DNA of 64,000 nucleotides from Hoeflea sp038900095 (lineage in GTDB: Bacteria > Pseudomonadota > Alphaproteobacteria > Rhizobiales > Rhizobiaceae): the NCBI RefSeq assembly GCF_038900095.1, contig NZ_JBBMQQ010000005.1, forward strand, positions 124,001 through 188,000, written 5' to 3'. The notes under the pieces are model-generated. The model had not been told where the DNA came from, did no database searches, and saw nothing but the letters and a program-made list of their open reading frames with translations. Shown here in pieces: positions 1 through 8,307 of the stretch; the first letter of the stretch is position 1; each line of letters begins with the position of its first letter. The translations under genes were made by a program, and so were the position numbers.

Positions 1-782
1 CGGGCGTGGCCAAACCCGAGCGCGACCGCAGGGTCAAGGACATGGCCGAGTTCCTGCATCTCACACCGATGCTCAACAAGCCGTCGGCGGGCCTGTCGGT
101 CAACATCCTGCAGCGCCTTGCCATCGGCCGCTCGGCGATCATGGAGCCCGCGATCTTCCTGCTCGACGAACCGCTGTCGAATGTCGATGCCGCGTTCCGG
201 GCGGTGATGCGCACCGAGCTAAAGCACCTGCAGCGCCAGTTCCGCCAGACGATGGTCTACGTTACCCACGATCAGCTGGAAGCGATGACCATGGCCGACC
301 GCATCGCGGTGATGGACCACGGAAAGCTGCTTCAGGTCGGAACTCCGATCGATGTCTACAACAATCCGTCCAATGTCTTCGTCGCCGGCTTTCTCGGCTC
401 CCCCGGCATGAACCTCCTGAATGGCACAAGCGTCGGATCGGACGGCGGATTGCGTATCGATCTTGGTGATGCGGGTCTGTCGGCCCCGATTTCGCCCGCG
501 CTGGCCGCGGCCATCCCAGAGGGCAAGGCCGTCGTCTACGGCTTCCGTCCGGAGCACTGCGAACTGACCAGCGGCGAGGGCATCAACATGCCGGTGACTT
601 TCGTCGAGCGGATCGGTGCCCGCACCATTTTGCACCTGGGGGACAAGGCGACATCCGTCAAAGCTGTTTTTGACAATGATGTCGTTGTCCGCACCGGAGA
701 GACTGTCACACTTTCCATCGATCCCGCCAATATCCGGTTGTTCGATGCAGCCACCGGTGACGCGATTGTGGAGGCAAACTGA
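1..782 (+). CDS. Carbohydrate ABC importer ATPase, 5'-truncated, degenerate signature motif (GlpS-like)
   Basis: This is the C-terminal part of a MalK/UgpC-type ATPase that would energise an inner-membrane sugar or polyol importer. The reading frame is open to the window edge and the P-loop lies outside, so the true start is upstream. Visible are Walker B with its catalytic Glu (FLLDEPLSNVDA), the H-loop (VYVTHDQLEAM) and the C-terminal OB-like regulatory region. The ABC signature, normally LSGGQ, reads LSVNI, so both glycines are lost. Its stop overlaps the start of the next ATPase (TGATG), so the two are translationally coupled. Tandem unequal ATPases are known from the rhizobial glpST polyol/glycerol importers, which is the nearest family I recognise. 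The substrate cannot be read from this fragment; the permeases and binding protein presumably lie upstream. Confidence 0.85.
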   Translation, partial: GVAKPERDRRVKDMAEFLHLTPMLNKPSAGLSVNILQRLAIGRSAIMEPAIFLLDEPLSNVDAAFRAVMRTELKHLQRQFRQTMVYVTHDQLEAMTMADRIAVMDHGKLLQVGTPIDVYNNPSNVFVAGFLGSPGMNLLNGTSVGSDGGLRIDLGDAGLSAPISPALAAAIPEGKAVVYGFRPEHCELTSGEGINMPVTFVERIGARTILHLGDKATSVKAVFDNDVVVRTGETVTLSIDPANIRLFDAATGDAIVEAN

Positions 783-1834
783 TGGCTTCGATCTCGTTCA
801 ACAACGTCACCAAGCGGTTCGGCGACACTATTGCCGTCAACAATGTCAGCTTCGACATCGCCGACAACGAGTTCTTCTGCCTGTTCGGGCCGCCGCTCTC
901 GGGCAAGACCACCATTCTCAAGCTGATCCTCGGCCTGGAAAAGCCCGATGAAGGTGAAATCCTTATCGATGGCAAACCGGTCAATCACGTCTCGCCGGCA
1001 CGGCGGAATGTGGCGATGGTGTTCCAGAACCTGGCCCTGTTTCCGCACATGACCGCCGAGCAGAACGTTCGCTTTCCGCTGGCCGAAAGGCGGATGGAGG
1101 AAAGCGACATCGCCGGGCGCGTCGCCGATGTGTCGGCAAAACTCCATATCGGCCACATCCTGCACAAGGCTCCGGCGCAATTGTCGGGCGGTGAGCGGCA
1201 GCGGGTGGCAATCGCGCGGGCCCTGGTGCGGGATCCGGTCGCCTATCTGATGGATGACCCGATCTCGGCACTCGATGCGCGGCTGCGCGAGGAAACCCGC
1301 GTGGAGCTCAAGCGCATCCAGCATGAACTTGGTCGCACAATGGTCTATGTCACCCATGACCAGGAAGAAGCGATGTCGGTTGCCGACCGGATTGCGGTGT
1401 TCGAGGACGGGGCTATCCGGCAGATCGGCACGCCTTCGGAAATCTACGACAATCCGCGTTCGTCCTACGTCGCGCGCATGCTCGGGGCACCGGCAATGAA
1501 CCTGATCGCGCTGGATCTCGATCGGGCCAGCGCGCTGGACGGCGCCTTGCCGCTTGAAGGCTTGTCGGTTCCCGAAGGGGCGTCGCAGATCGGCGTAAGG
1601 CCGGAAGACCTCGTGGTGAAGCCTGCAAAGCCCGGCATGCCGGATCAGGTGCGGGTCTTCGAGGTTGAGCCTCTGGGCGGCGTTACCGTGGTCACGCTGC
1701 AGGCAGGCGAGACATCTTTGCGCGCAATGGTTCGTGGACAGCCGAAAATTGAACCTGACAGTGAGGTTTCGCTGTCGGTGGCTCCGGGGCAGGCGTGTTT
1801 CTTCGCCGGCGACGGACAGGCTTTGAGGGCTTGA
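782..1834 (+). CDS. Carbohydrate ABC importer ATPase, partner subunit (GlpT-like, Walker B Glu replaced by Asp)
   Basis: Full-length (350 aa) MalK/UgpC-type ATPase, probably the heterodimer partner of the preceding one. In order it shows Walker A (GPPLSGKTT, near residue 38), Q-loop (VFQNLALFPHM), an intact signature (LSGGERQR), Walker B (AYLMDDP), H-loop (VYVTHDQEEAM) and a TOBE-like C-terminal domain. The usual catalytic Glu after Walker B is Asp (codons GAT GAC), whereas the partner keeps Glu but has lost the signature. A head-to-tail heterodimer would then have one consensus and one weakened ATP site. The ATG lies inside the stop overlap with the upstream gene. A sugar or polyol substrate is inferred from family and neighbours only. 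Confidence 0.88.
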   Translation: MASISFNNVTKRFGDTIAVNNVSFDIADNEFFCLFGPPLSGKTTILKLILGLEKPDEGEILIDGKPVNHVSPARRNVAMVFQNLALFPHMTAEQNVRFPLAERRMEESDIAGRVADVSAKLHIGHILHKAPAQLSGGERQRVAIARALVRDPVAYLMDDPISALDARLREETRVELKRIQHELGRTMVYVTHDQEEAMSVADRIAVFEDGAIRQIGTPSEIYDNPRSSYVARMLGAPAMNLIALDLDRASALDGALPLEGLSVPEGASQIGVRPEDLVVKPAKPGMPDQVRVFEVEPLGGVTVVTLQAGETSLRAMVRGQPKIEPDSEVSLSVAPGQACFFAGDGQALRA

Positions 1835-1868
1835 AAATGGACACAGGAATATTGGGAGGACAGATACG

Positions 1869-2948
1869 ATGAGTTTTGCGCCCGACCCGCAGGTACGCTG
1901 CAGGGACTTTGCCATCGGCTGCATCGGCGCCGGCATGATCATGGCGGAATGCCATCTCGCCGCCTACGCCGAAGCCGGTTTCAATGTCGCCGCGATCGCG
2001 TCACGAACCAGGAGCAAGGCGCAGGCCGTTGCCGATCGCTGGAACATCGCGACGGTGCACAACACGCCGGAGCAGCTGATTGCCGATCCTGCTGTCGAGA
2101 TTGTCGACATCGCCTATCCGCCGGACCTTCAGCCGGCGCTGATCCGCAAGGCGCTGGCCGCACCGAATGTGAAAGCGGTCCTGGCACAGAAGCCGCTGGC
2201 GCTGTCCCTGGACGAAGCCAAAGCCTTGCGCGACGAGGCCGCGGCCGCGGGCAAGATTCTCTCGGTCAACCAGAACATGCGCTACGACCAGTCGATGCGC
2301 GTGCTCAAGCAGATCATCGACGCGGGCGATATCGGTGAAATCGTCTTCGCCCAGATCGACATGCATGCGATCCCGCACTGGCAGGGTTTTCTCGAAGGCT
2401 ATGACCGGCTGACCCTGTCCAACATGAGCGTCCATCATCTCGATGCCTTGCGCTTCCTGTTCGGTGACCCGGAAGAGATCACCTCTCTCACCCGGCCTGA
2501 TCCGCGCACCGGATTTGCCCACACCGACGGTATCGTGGTCTCGACGCTACGGTTTCCGTCAGGTGCTGTCGCGGTCTCGCTGGAGGACGTCTGGTCCGGT
2601 CCCCGGGCCGAAGGCTACGAGGACGACCAGCATATCGGCTGGCGCGTCGAGGGCACCGAGGGCGTCGCCAAGGGCACCATCGGCTGGCCGACCGGCGCGC
2701 CGTCGACACTGAGCTACGCCTCGCAGAAAACCACCGCCGGCAAATGGGTCACGCCACAGTGGCAGACGATGTGGTTCCCCCATGCCTTCATCGGCGTGAT
2801 GGAACAGCTTCAGCACGCCGTCAAAACAGGCACGCCTCCAGCGCTTTCGGTCGCCGACAATGTCCGCACCATGGCGCTTGTGGAAGCCGCTTACCGATCA
2901 ATCGAGGAACGCCGGACTGTCCGGCTTACCGAAATCAATATCGACTGA
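1869..2948 (+). CDS. Gfo/Idh/MocA-family NAD(P)-dependent sugar oxidoreductase
   Basis: A 359-aa cytoplasmic dehydrogenase of the Gfo/Idh/MocA family, whose members oxidise sugars, inositols or glycosides at a hydroxyl group with NAD(P). The N-terminal Rossmann fold has the glycine motif GCIGAGM (near residue 18). The dinucleotide/substrate motif usually written EKP reads QKP (VLAQKPLA). The C-terminal half carries the conserved histidine segment MSVHHLDALRFLFGD that lines the active site. The start is supported by a GGGAGG ribosome site about 8 nt upstream of the ATG. It follows the ABC ATPase by 34 nt and precedes a TIM-barrel isomerase, so it probably performs the first oxidation of the imported carbohydrate. 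The exact substrate is unknown. Confidence 0.87.
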   Translation: MSFAPDPQVRCRDFAIGCIGAGMIMAECHLAAYAEAGFNVAAIASRTRSKAQAVADRWNIATVHNTPEQLIADPAVEIVDIAYPPDLQPALIRKALAAPNVKAVLAQKPLALSLDEAKALRDEAAAAGKILSVNQNMRYDQSMRVLKQIIDAGDIGEIVFAQIDMHAIPHWQGFLEGYDRLTLSNMSVHHLDALRFLFGDPEEITSLTRPDPRTGFAHTDGIVVSTLRFPSGAVAVSLEDVWSGPRAEGYEDDQHIGWRVEGTEGVAKGTIGWPTGAPSTLSYASQKTTAGKWVTPQWQTMWFPHAFIGVMEQLQHAVKTGTPPALSVADNVRTMALVEAAYRSIEERRTVRLTEINID

Positions 2949-2969
2949 ACTCAAAGGGAGGATTCAATC

Positions 2970-3884
2970 ATGATGCAGACCGGAATTTTCACGGCCTATT
3001 TTCCATACACTCTGGAGGAAACAGCCAAGGTAATCCGCAGCCACGGCTTCAACACCGTTCAGCTCGACATGCACTTCAAGGACATCGACCTGAGCGCAGG
3101 CAACATCACCAGGGACAAGTGCGTTCGCATCCGCGAGACGTTCCGCGACCATAACCTGCCGATCAGTTGCATCTCCGGCTACACCAACATCGTTCACCCC
3201 GACAAGACCGAGCGCGCCAAGCGCAACGGTCTTCTCAAGGAGATCATCGCCAATGCGCAGTATCTCGGTTCCCCCTATGTGATCTCGGAAACCGGCACTT
3301 TCGATACCGAAAGCGATTGGGTGCATCACCCCAAGAACAAGACCGAGGAAGGCTGGGAAGATTGCCGCGCGGTCATCCAGGACCTGGCCCAGCACGCCTA
3401 TGATCACGGTGCGGTCTTCCTGCTCGAAACCTACGTCAACAACGTCGTCGGTTCGGTCGAGGAAACGCTTCGCATGTTTGCCGAAGTCGATCATCCGGGC
3501 CTCGGCCTCCTGATGGACCCGACCAACTATTTCGAGGCGCACAACATCGACAAGATGGATGAGACCCTGAACCGGGTGTTCGACGCGCTGTCGGACAAGA
3601 TCCGCATCGGCCACGCCAAGGACGTCAAGCGTTCGGGCGATGACAAGACCGAGAAACATTCGGACATCGGAGACGATGATGCGCTCGAGAGCCACACCTT
3701 CCGCGGTGTCGGCGAAATCGAACTGCCCGCTCCGGGCCTGGGCGAACTCAACTACGATCTGTACCTGAAGCGTCTGGCTCAGAAGCACCCGAACATCCCG
3801 ATGATCATCGAGCATCTGGAAGAAGCGGACGTACCGCGCGCCAAGAAGTTCCTCGACGGGAAGCTTCGCGCAAACGGTCTCTGA
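2970..3884 (+). CDS. Sugar phosphate isomerase/epimerase-like TIM-barrel protein (AP endonuclease 2 family)
   Basis: A 304-aa xylose-isomerase-like TIM barrel. Putative divalent-metal ligands are visible in order: Glu in FLLETY, Asp in LLMDPTNYF, His in IGHAKD and Glu in IIEHLEE. Members act as ketose/aldose isomerases, epimerases, inosose dehydratases or 3-keto-sugar-processing enzymes, so family membership is clear but the reaction is not. The ATG pair at 2970 follows GGGAGG; the second ATG could also serve. It lies 21 nt behind the Gfo/Idh/MocA gene, a pairing that often works on 3-keto sugars or inositol-like rings. An acidic/charged insertion (KRSGDDKTEKHSD, near residue 215) precedes the last strands. 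Confidence 0.83.
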   Translation: MMQTGIFTAYFPYTLEETAKVIRSHGFNTVQLDMHFKDIDLSAGNITRDKCVRIRETFRDHNLPISCISGYTNIVHPDKTERAKRNGLLKEIIANAQYLGSPYVISETGTFDTESDWVHHPKNKTEEGWEDCRAVIQDLAQHAYDHGAVFLLETYVNNVVGSVEETLRMFAEVDHPGLGLLMDPTNYFEAHNIDKMDETLNRVFDALSDKIRIGHAKDVKRSGDDKTEKHSDIGDDDALESHTFRGVGEIELPAPGLGELNYDLYLKRLAQKHPNIPMIIEHLEEADVPRAKKFLDGKLRANGL

Positions 3885-3972
3885 TCCGGCCGGGCCGCGG
3901 GGCGTCCGCGGCCCTCCAACCGATAATCGAACACATTGACCGGCCGCGAGCGGCGCGCCGGAACGGAAGGAG

Positions 3973-5160
3973 ATGTCCATGGTGCAGCTCTACGGGAGAG
4001 ATTTGTCACGCGCCGATGTGGCTGCCCATGCCGGCGACCTGACACAGTTCGCCGGCGTGCGGTTGATGACGCTGGGTGACGGGCTTGAACGCGGAATCCG
4101 CATGCTTGAATTCCGCACCGGCACCGGCCTGCGTTTCACCGTGCTGATCGACCGGGCAATGGACATTGCCGATTGCGAGTGGCAGGGCAAATCCATCGGC
4201 TGGCACTCGCCGTCGGGTTTCCGACATCCCGGTCTGCATGAGTATGAAGGCGAGGGCGGACTGGCCTGGATGCGGTCCTTCTCCGGCCTGATGGTGACCT
4301 GCGGGCTCGACCATATCCTGTTCATGTACGACGCACCGGCCGACAATTATGTCTACGGCCCGCGTGAGACCGTCAAGCAATCGATCCATGGCCGTGTCGG
4401 AACCATTCCCGCACGCCTGACCGGTTACGGCGAGCGCTGGGAAGGTGACCGCTGCATTCTCTGGGCCGAGGGCCGGGTGCGGCAGGCAACCGTGTTCGGC
4501 GAGCATCTCGAACTGGTCCGCCGCATCGAGGCCGAGGTCGGTTCAAACGAGATCAGCATTTCCGACAAGGTCGTCAATCTCGGCTTCTACCGGACACCGC
4601 ACATGTATTGCTATCACATCAACCTTGCCCATCCGGTGCTGGCAGAGGGCTCGCGGTATCTCGCGCCGATCCGCGACGTGGTCTGGGCGGCCCATGCGGG
4701 CGATGACTATCAGCGCCAGAATGTCGGTTACCGCACCATGCCTGCACCGTCCAATGCCTTCCACGAGCAGGTCTGGCAGCATGAAATGGCGGCAGACCCG
4801 GCTGGCGAAGTGCCGGTGGCTCTGGTCAATGATGCGCTTGGTTTTGGCTTCGAGGTGACGACGCGCAAGGACCAGTTTCCCTGCATGTACCAATGGCAGA
4901 ATTTCCAGTCGGCGCATTATGCGCTCGGCATCGAGCCCTCCACCAATCACGTTCTGGGCCAGCAAGCGGCGCGGGACCGTGGCGAGATGATATGGCTCGA
5001 GCATGGCGAGGAGCGCAACTATGACTCCCGCTTCCGCGTTCTGACCAGCACCACCGAGATTGCTGAAAGCGAAGCCCGGATTTCCGGTCTCGCGGCACAG
5101 CCCACCGACAATTACCCGCAACCGTCGGGCAATTTCCAGCCGATCGGGGGACGCTCATGA
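3973..5160 (+). CDS. DUF4432 family protein (aldose-epimerase-like fold)
   Basis: A 395-aa protein matching the DUF4432 family, predicted to adopt a galactose-mutarotase-like beta-sandwich. Recognisable pieces are the N-terminal GVRLMTLGDGLERGIRMLEF, the VLIDRAMDIADCEWQG segment, HINLAHPVL, and C-terminal GIEPSTNHVLGQ followed by LEHGEERNYD, typical of sugar epimerases. No signal peptide is present, so it is cytoplasmic. GGAAGGAG precedes the ATG at 3973. Its stop overlaps the next gene's ATG (ATGA), so it is coupled to the SDR. It may interconvert anomers or open a sugar ring for the neighbouring dehydrogenases; the activity of the family is not settled to my knowledge. Confidence 0.82.
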   Translation: MSMVQLYGRDLSRADVAAHAGDLTQFAGVRLMTLGDGLERGIRMLEFRTGTGLRFTVLIDRAMDIADCEWQGKSIGWHSPSGFRHPGLHEYEGEGGLAWMRSFSGLMVTCGLDHILFMYDAPADNYVYGPRETVKQSIHGRVGTIPARLTGYGERWEGDRCILWAEGRVRQATVFGEHLELVRRIEAEVGSNEISISDKVVNLGFYRTPHMYCYHINLAHPVLAEGSRYLAPIRDVVWAAHAGDDYQRQNVGYRTMPAPSNAFHEQVWQHEMAADPAGEVPVALVNDALGFGFEVTTRKDQFPCMYQWQNFQSAHYALGIEPSTNHVLGQQAARDRGEMIWLEHGEERNYDSRFRVLTSTTEIAESEARISGLAAQPTDNYPQPSGNFQPIGGRS

Positions 5161-5948
5161 ACGACACCGTTTCGATGTCTGCGCCCGCAGCTGCAGCTAT
5201 GCTGGCCGGAAAGACCGTGCTTTACACCGGTGCCGCCGGCGGGCTGGGAATGGCGACAACATTGCGCCTTATCGAGGCCGGTGCGCGCGTCGTTGCCATC
5301 GACAATGACCCGGCCAAGAGCGATGCGCTGCGGCAGGCTTTGCCGCAAGGGTGCGAGGCTCAACTGATCCAGCGCGATTTCGATCTTTCCGACACCGATG
5401 CGCTGCCCGCAAAGCTTGAACAGCTTGCTGCCGAGACCGGCGGCTTCGACGTGGTCATCAACAATGCCGCGATGTATCCATCCCGCGCCTTCGAGGATTA
5501 CTCCGTAGAGGAGTACCGCAAGATCCAGCGGGTCAATGTGGAATCCCACCTGATGTGCGTGCGCGCGGCTCTTCCCGGCATGAAAGCCCGCAAGTGGGGC
5601 CGGATCATCAACATTGCCTCGATCACGTTTTACGGCGGCTGGGAGCACCTGGCGCCTTACGTGCAGTCAAAGGGGGCGCTGATCGGGCTGACCCGGGCCT
5701 GGGCGCGCGAGTTCGGCAAATACGGCGTGACCGTCAATGCCATTTCGCCCGGCGCATTCCCGACCGACGCGGAGAAAATCCACGCCGATCCGGAAGGCTA
5801 CAACCGTTACGTACTGGAAAACCAGTCGGTGCAGCGTCGCGGCCATGCCGGCGACATTGCCGGAACAATCCTGTTTCTCGCATCAGAAAACGCGAGTTTT
5901 ATCACCGGCCAAACCATCAATGTCGATGGCGGCTGGGTCATGCAGTAA
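5157..5948 (+). CDS. Short-chain dehydrogenase/reductase (sugar-type SDR)
   Basis: Classical SDR of 263 aa. It has the cofactor motif TGAAGGLG near residue 24, the NNAAMYP structural motif, and a Ser-Tyr-Lys centre (SITFYGG followed by YVQSK). The C terminus ends with ITGQTINVDGGWVMQ, typical of sugar or polyol dehydrogenases. It resembles the XylB-type xylose dehydrogenases in length and style but differs enough that the substrate stays open. It is translationally coupled to the DUF4432 gene by ATGA and lies 15 nt before the CoA-transferase gene. In the operon it would be the second oxidation step. Confidence 0.87.
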   Translation: MNDTVSMSAPAAAAMLAGKTVLYTGAAGGLGMATTLRLIEAGARVVAIDNDPAKSDALRQALPQGCEAQLIQRDFDLSDTDALPAKLEQLAAETGGFDVVINNAAMYPSRAFEDYSVEEYRKIQRVNVESHLMCVRAALPGMKARKWGRIINIASITFYGGWEHLAPYVQSKGALIGLTRAWAREFGKYGVTVNAISPGAFPTDAEKIHADPEGYNRYVLENQSVQRRGHAGDIAGTILFLASENASFITGQTINVDGGWVMQ

Positions 5949-5963
5949 GGGAAGGAAGTCTCA

Positions 5964-7160
5964 GTGGGCATTCTTAGCGGTTACCGGGTTCTCGATTGCT
6001 CGATTGCGATGGCGGGCCCGTTTGCGGCCCAGCGGCTGGGCGACCTCGGCGCCGATGTGGTCAAGGTCGAGCCGACCAGCGGCGAATGGCAGCGCCATGT
6101 TTCGGCTGGCGGGGCAAAGGGCAACAAGGTCAATGTCTCGTTTCTGTCGCTCAATCGCAACAAGCGTTCGCTTGCAGTCGATCTGAAGAGTGAAGGCGGC
6201 CGGGAAGTGCTGGCCGACCTGGTCAAGACGGCGGACGTTTTCATCCAGAATTACCGGCCGGGTGTCGCCGCCCGCCTGGGTGTCGATTACGAAACCTTGT
6301 CCGCGCTCAACCCGCGGCTCATTTACGTCTCGATGTCCGGCTATGGCGAAGACGGACCCTATGTGCAGCGGCCCGGGCAGGATCTGTTGCTGCAGGCAAT
6401 GTCGGGCGCCATGCGGTCCGCCGGGCGGGAGGGTGAGCCGCCAACCCCGGCAGGCATGTATCTCGCAGACGCGATCACTGCCTACACCGCTTTTGAAGGC
6501 GCGCTCGCAGCACTTCTGCACCGGGAACGAACCGGCGAGGGACAGCTGGTTCAGGTCAACATGCTCGATGCGATCACCACGATCCAGATGCAGGAACTCT
6601 CCGTGTTCACCGTTGGCAACAAGCCGCAGGCCCGCAGCGCCGAGCCGCACGCGCATTGCTACATCCGCTCGCCTTACGGCACCTTCAAGACGTCCGACGG
6701 CTATCTCGCCCTGGCGTTTCCGCCGCTGAAAGCCCTGGGCGAGATCATTTCCGAACCCGCCCTGATGCTGATGAATGACGAGCGCGACGGATGGGAGAAG
6801 CGTGACGAGATTTTTGCGCTGACAAGGGCCCGGCTCGAAACCAGGCCAACAGCCGAATGGCTGGCGGCTTTCGAGGAAGCGGGGATCTGGGCAGGGCCCG
6901 TCTACGGTTATGCCGAACTGGTCGATGACCCGCAGATCGCCCACAACAAGACCTTCATCGAGTACGATCATCCCACCGAGGGCCATGTCAAAACGCCGGG
7001 CTTCCCGATCCGCTTTTCAAAGTCGCCATCGACCGTGGATCGCGGTGCGCCGCTGGTTGGCGAGCACTCGGAGGAAATCCTCAAGGAAGCAGGCTACGAT
7101 TCCGGGCGCATCAGTGCCCTGGCCGCTTCCGGCGCGGTTGCCACCGGGGAAAAACCGTGA
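5964..7160 (+). CDS. Class III (CaiB/BaiF, formyl-CoA-transferase-like) CoA-transferase
   Basis: A 398-aa CaiB/BaiF-family enzyme that would move CoA from a donor thioester to a carboxylate. The N-terminal segment (GYRVLDCSIAMAGPFAAQ, LGADVVKVEP) and the LNRNKRSLAVDLK motif are diagnostic. The predicted catalytic aspartate, in MYLADAITAY, falls at residue 169, the same number as in formyl-CoA transferase. The start is GTG with GGAAGG about 9 nt upstream. Its stop overlaps the next gene (GTGA). Its position between sugar dehydrogenases and an enoyl-CoA hydratase is unusual and suggests that a sugar-derived acid is converted to a CoA thioester. Acceptor and donor are unknown. Confidence 0.9.
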   Translation: MGILSGYRVLDCSIAMAGPFAAQRLGDLGADVVKVEPTSGEWQRHVSAGGAKGNKVNVSFLSLNRNKRSLAVDLKSEGGREVLADLVKTADVFIQNYRPGVAARLGVDYETLSALNPRLIYVSMSGYGEDGPYVQRPGQDLLLQAMSGAMRSAGREGEPPTPAGMYLADAITAYTAFEGALAALLHRERTGEGQLVQVNMLDAITTIQMQELSVFTVGNKPQARSAEPHAHCYIRSPYGTFKTSDGYLALAFPPLKALGEIISEPALMLMNDERDGWEKRDEIFALTRARLETRPTAEWLAAFEEAGIWAGPVYGYAELVDDPQIAHNKTFIEYDHPTEGHVKTPGFPIRFSKSPSTVDRGAPLVGEHSEEILKEAGYDSGRISALAASGAVATGEKP

Positions 7161-8302
7161 GCGCCAGATGGAGAGGGCTGACCTGGGATCATCCCCGCGG
7201 TTTCAATGCTCTGGATGCGGCCGCACGCGAAGCCTCCGCCCGGAACGCAGTCTCCGTTTCCTGGGAGACGCAACCGCTCGAAGGGTTTGAATCCGCACCC
7301 ATCGCCGATCTGTGTGCACGGTATGACCTGGTGGTTCTCGATCATCCGCATGTCGGCGAGGCGGTCGAAGCCGGGTGCCTTCATCCGATGGAGGACGTGT
7401 TCGGGGAAGAGGTGCTTAAACCTCTTGAGCAGGACACCGTCGGCCCGTGCCTGTCGAGCTACCGCTATGGCGGCCAGCATTGGGCGCTGCCGCTCGATGC
7501 TGCATCGCAAGTCATGGCCATGCGCCCGGATCTGCTTGAAGGCCCGCCACCGCAAACGTGGGATGATGTGATGGCGCTGGTGGAGAGCGGAGTACCGGTT
7601 GCGGCCTCCATCGCCGGTCCGCATGCGGTTCTGTCGTTCTTCTCGATCTGCGCCGCGCTCGGCGATCCACCGGCGGTTGCTGATCCGGACAGGCTGGTCG
7701 GTCGCGAAACCGGGCGGAAAGCCTATGAGATTCTCGCCCGGATCTCCCGGGCGATGCCGGACGAAGCCCGCCCGCTCAATCCGATTGGTCTTCTCGACCT
7801 GATGACGCGCAAGAACAGCGTCGCGCTGTGTCCTCTGGTCTACGGCTATGTCAATTACACAAACCCGGCAACAGGACTGAAGCCTCTGCAGTTCCAGGAT
7901 GCGCCTCGTGTTGCGGAGGCACATCCGAAAGGCACGCTCGGCGGGACAGGGATAGGCATTTCGCGGCGGTGCAGTCCTGACCGGGCGCTTAAGGATCATT
8001 TGCTGTGGCTGATGGGCAGGACCGCGCAATGTGAATTTCTGCCCGGACATGACGGCCAGCCCTCACGCCGTGATGCCTGGCGTGATCCGGCGGTAAACAT
8101 CGCCTCCGGCAACTTCTATCTCAACACGCTTGAGACGCTTGAGCACGCCTATGTGCGGCCGCGCCATGCCGGATACATCGCATTTCAGACAGCGGCATCG
8201 GCTGCCTTGCGGGATGGTTTTGAAAGCCAGGCACCGGCCGAGGCCATTCTCGATCATGTGCAGAAACTTTACACCGCCAGCCGCAACGGCGGGGAGAGGT
8301 AG
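7157..8302 (+). CDS. Cytoplasmic homologue of carbohydrate ABC solute-binding proteins (no signal peptide)
   Basis: A 381-aa protein resembling extracellular solute-binding proteins of sugar importers: LVVLDHPHVG, YGGQHWALPLDAASQVMAMRP, PPQTWDDVMALVE and ALCPLVYGYVNY match the usual ligand-cleft segments. The N terminus (MSARWRGLTWDHPRGFNAL) is neither a Sec, Tat nor lipoprotein signal, so the product should stay in the cytoplasm. The GTG start overlaps the CoA-transferase stop, which fixes the start and couples both genes; the gene ends 5 nt before the enoyl-CoA hydratase. It may bind the pathway intermediate as a sensor, chaperone or enzyme. An export-dependent role would require a start further upstream, which the overlap argues against. 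Confidence 0.75.
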   Translation: MSARWRGLTWDHPRGFNALDAAAREASARNAVSVSWETQPLEGFESAPIADLCARYDLVVLDHPHVGEAVEAGCLHPMEDVFGEEVLKPLEQDTVGPCLSSYRYGGQHWALPLDAASQVMAMRPDLLEGPPPQTWDDVMALVESGVPVAASIAGPHAVLSFFSICAALGDPPAVADPDRLVGRETGRKAYEILARISRAMPDEARPLNPIGLLDLMTRKNSVALCPLVYGYVNYTNPATGLKPLQFQDAPRVAEAHPKGTLGGTGIGISRRCSPDRALKDHLLWLMGRTAQCEFLPGHDGQPSRRDAWRDPAVNIASGNFYLNTLETLEHAYVRPRHAGYIAFQTAASAALRDGFESQAPAEAILDHVQKLYTASRNGGER

Positions 8303-8307
8303 ACAGA

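Noticed and set aside
2964..3980. Long minus-strand open frame opposite the TIM-barrel gene
   Set aside because: Antisense to a coupled, motif-bearing gene in an all-plus operon; no homology recognised.
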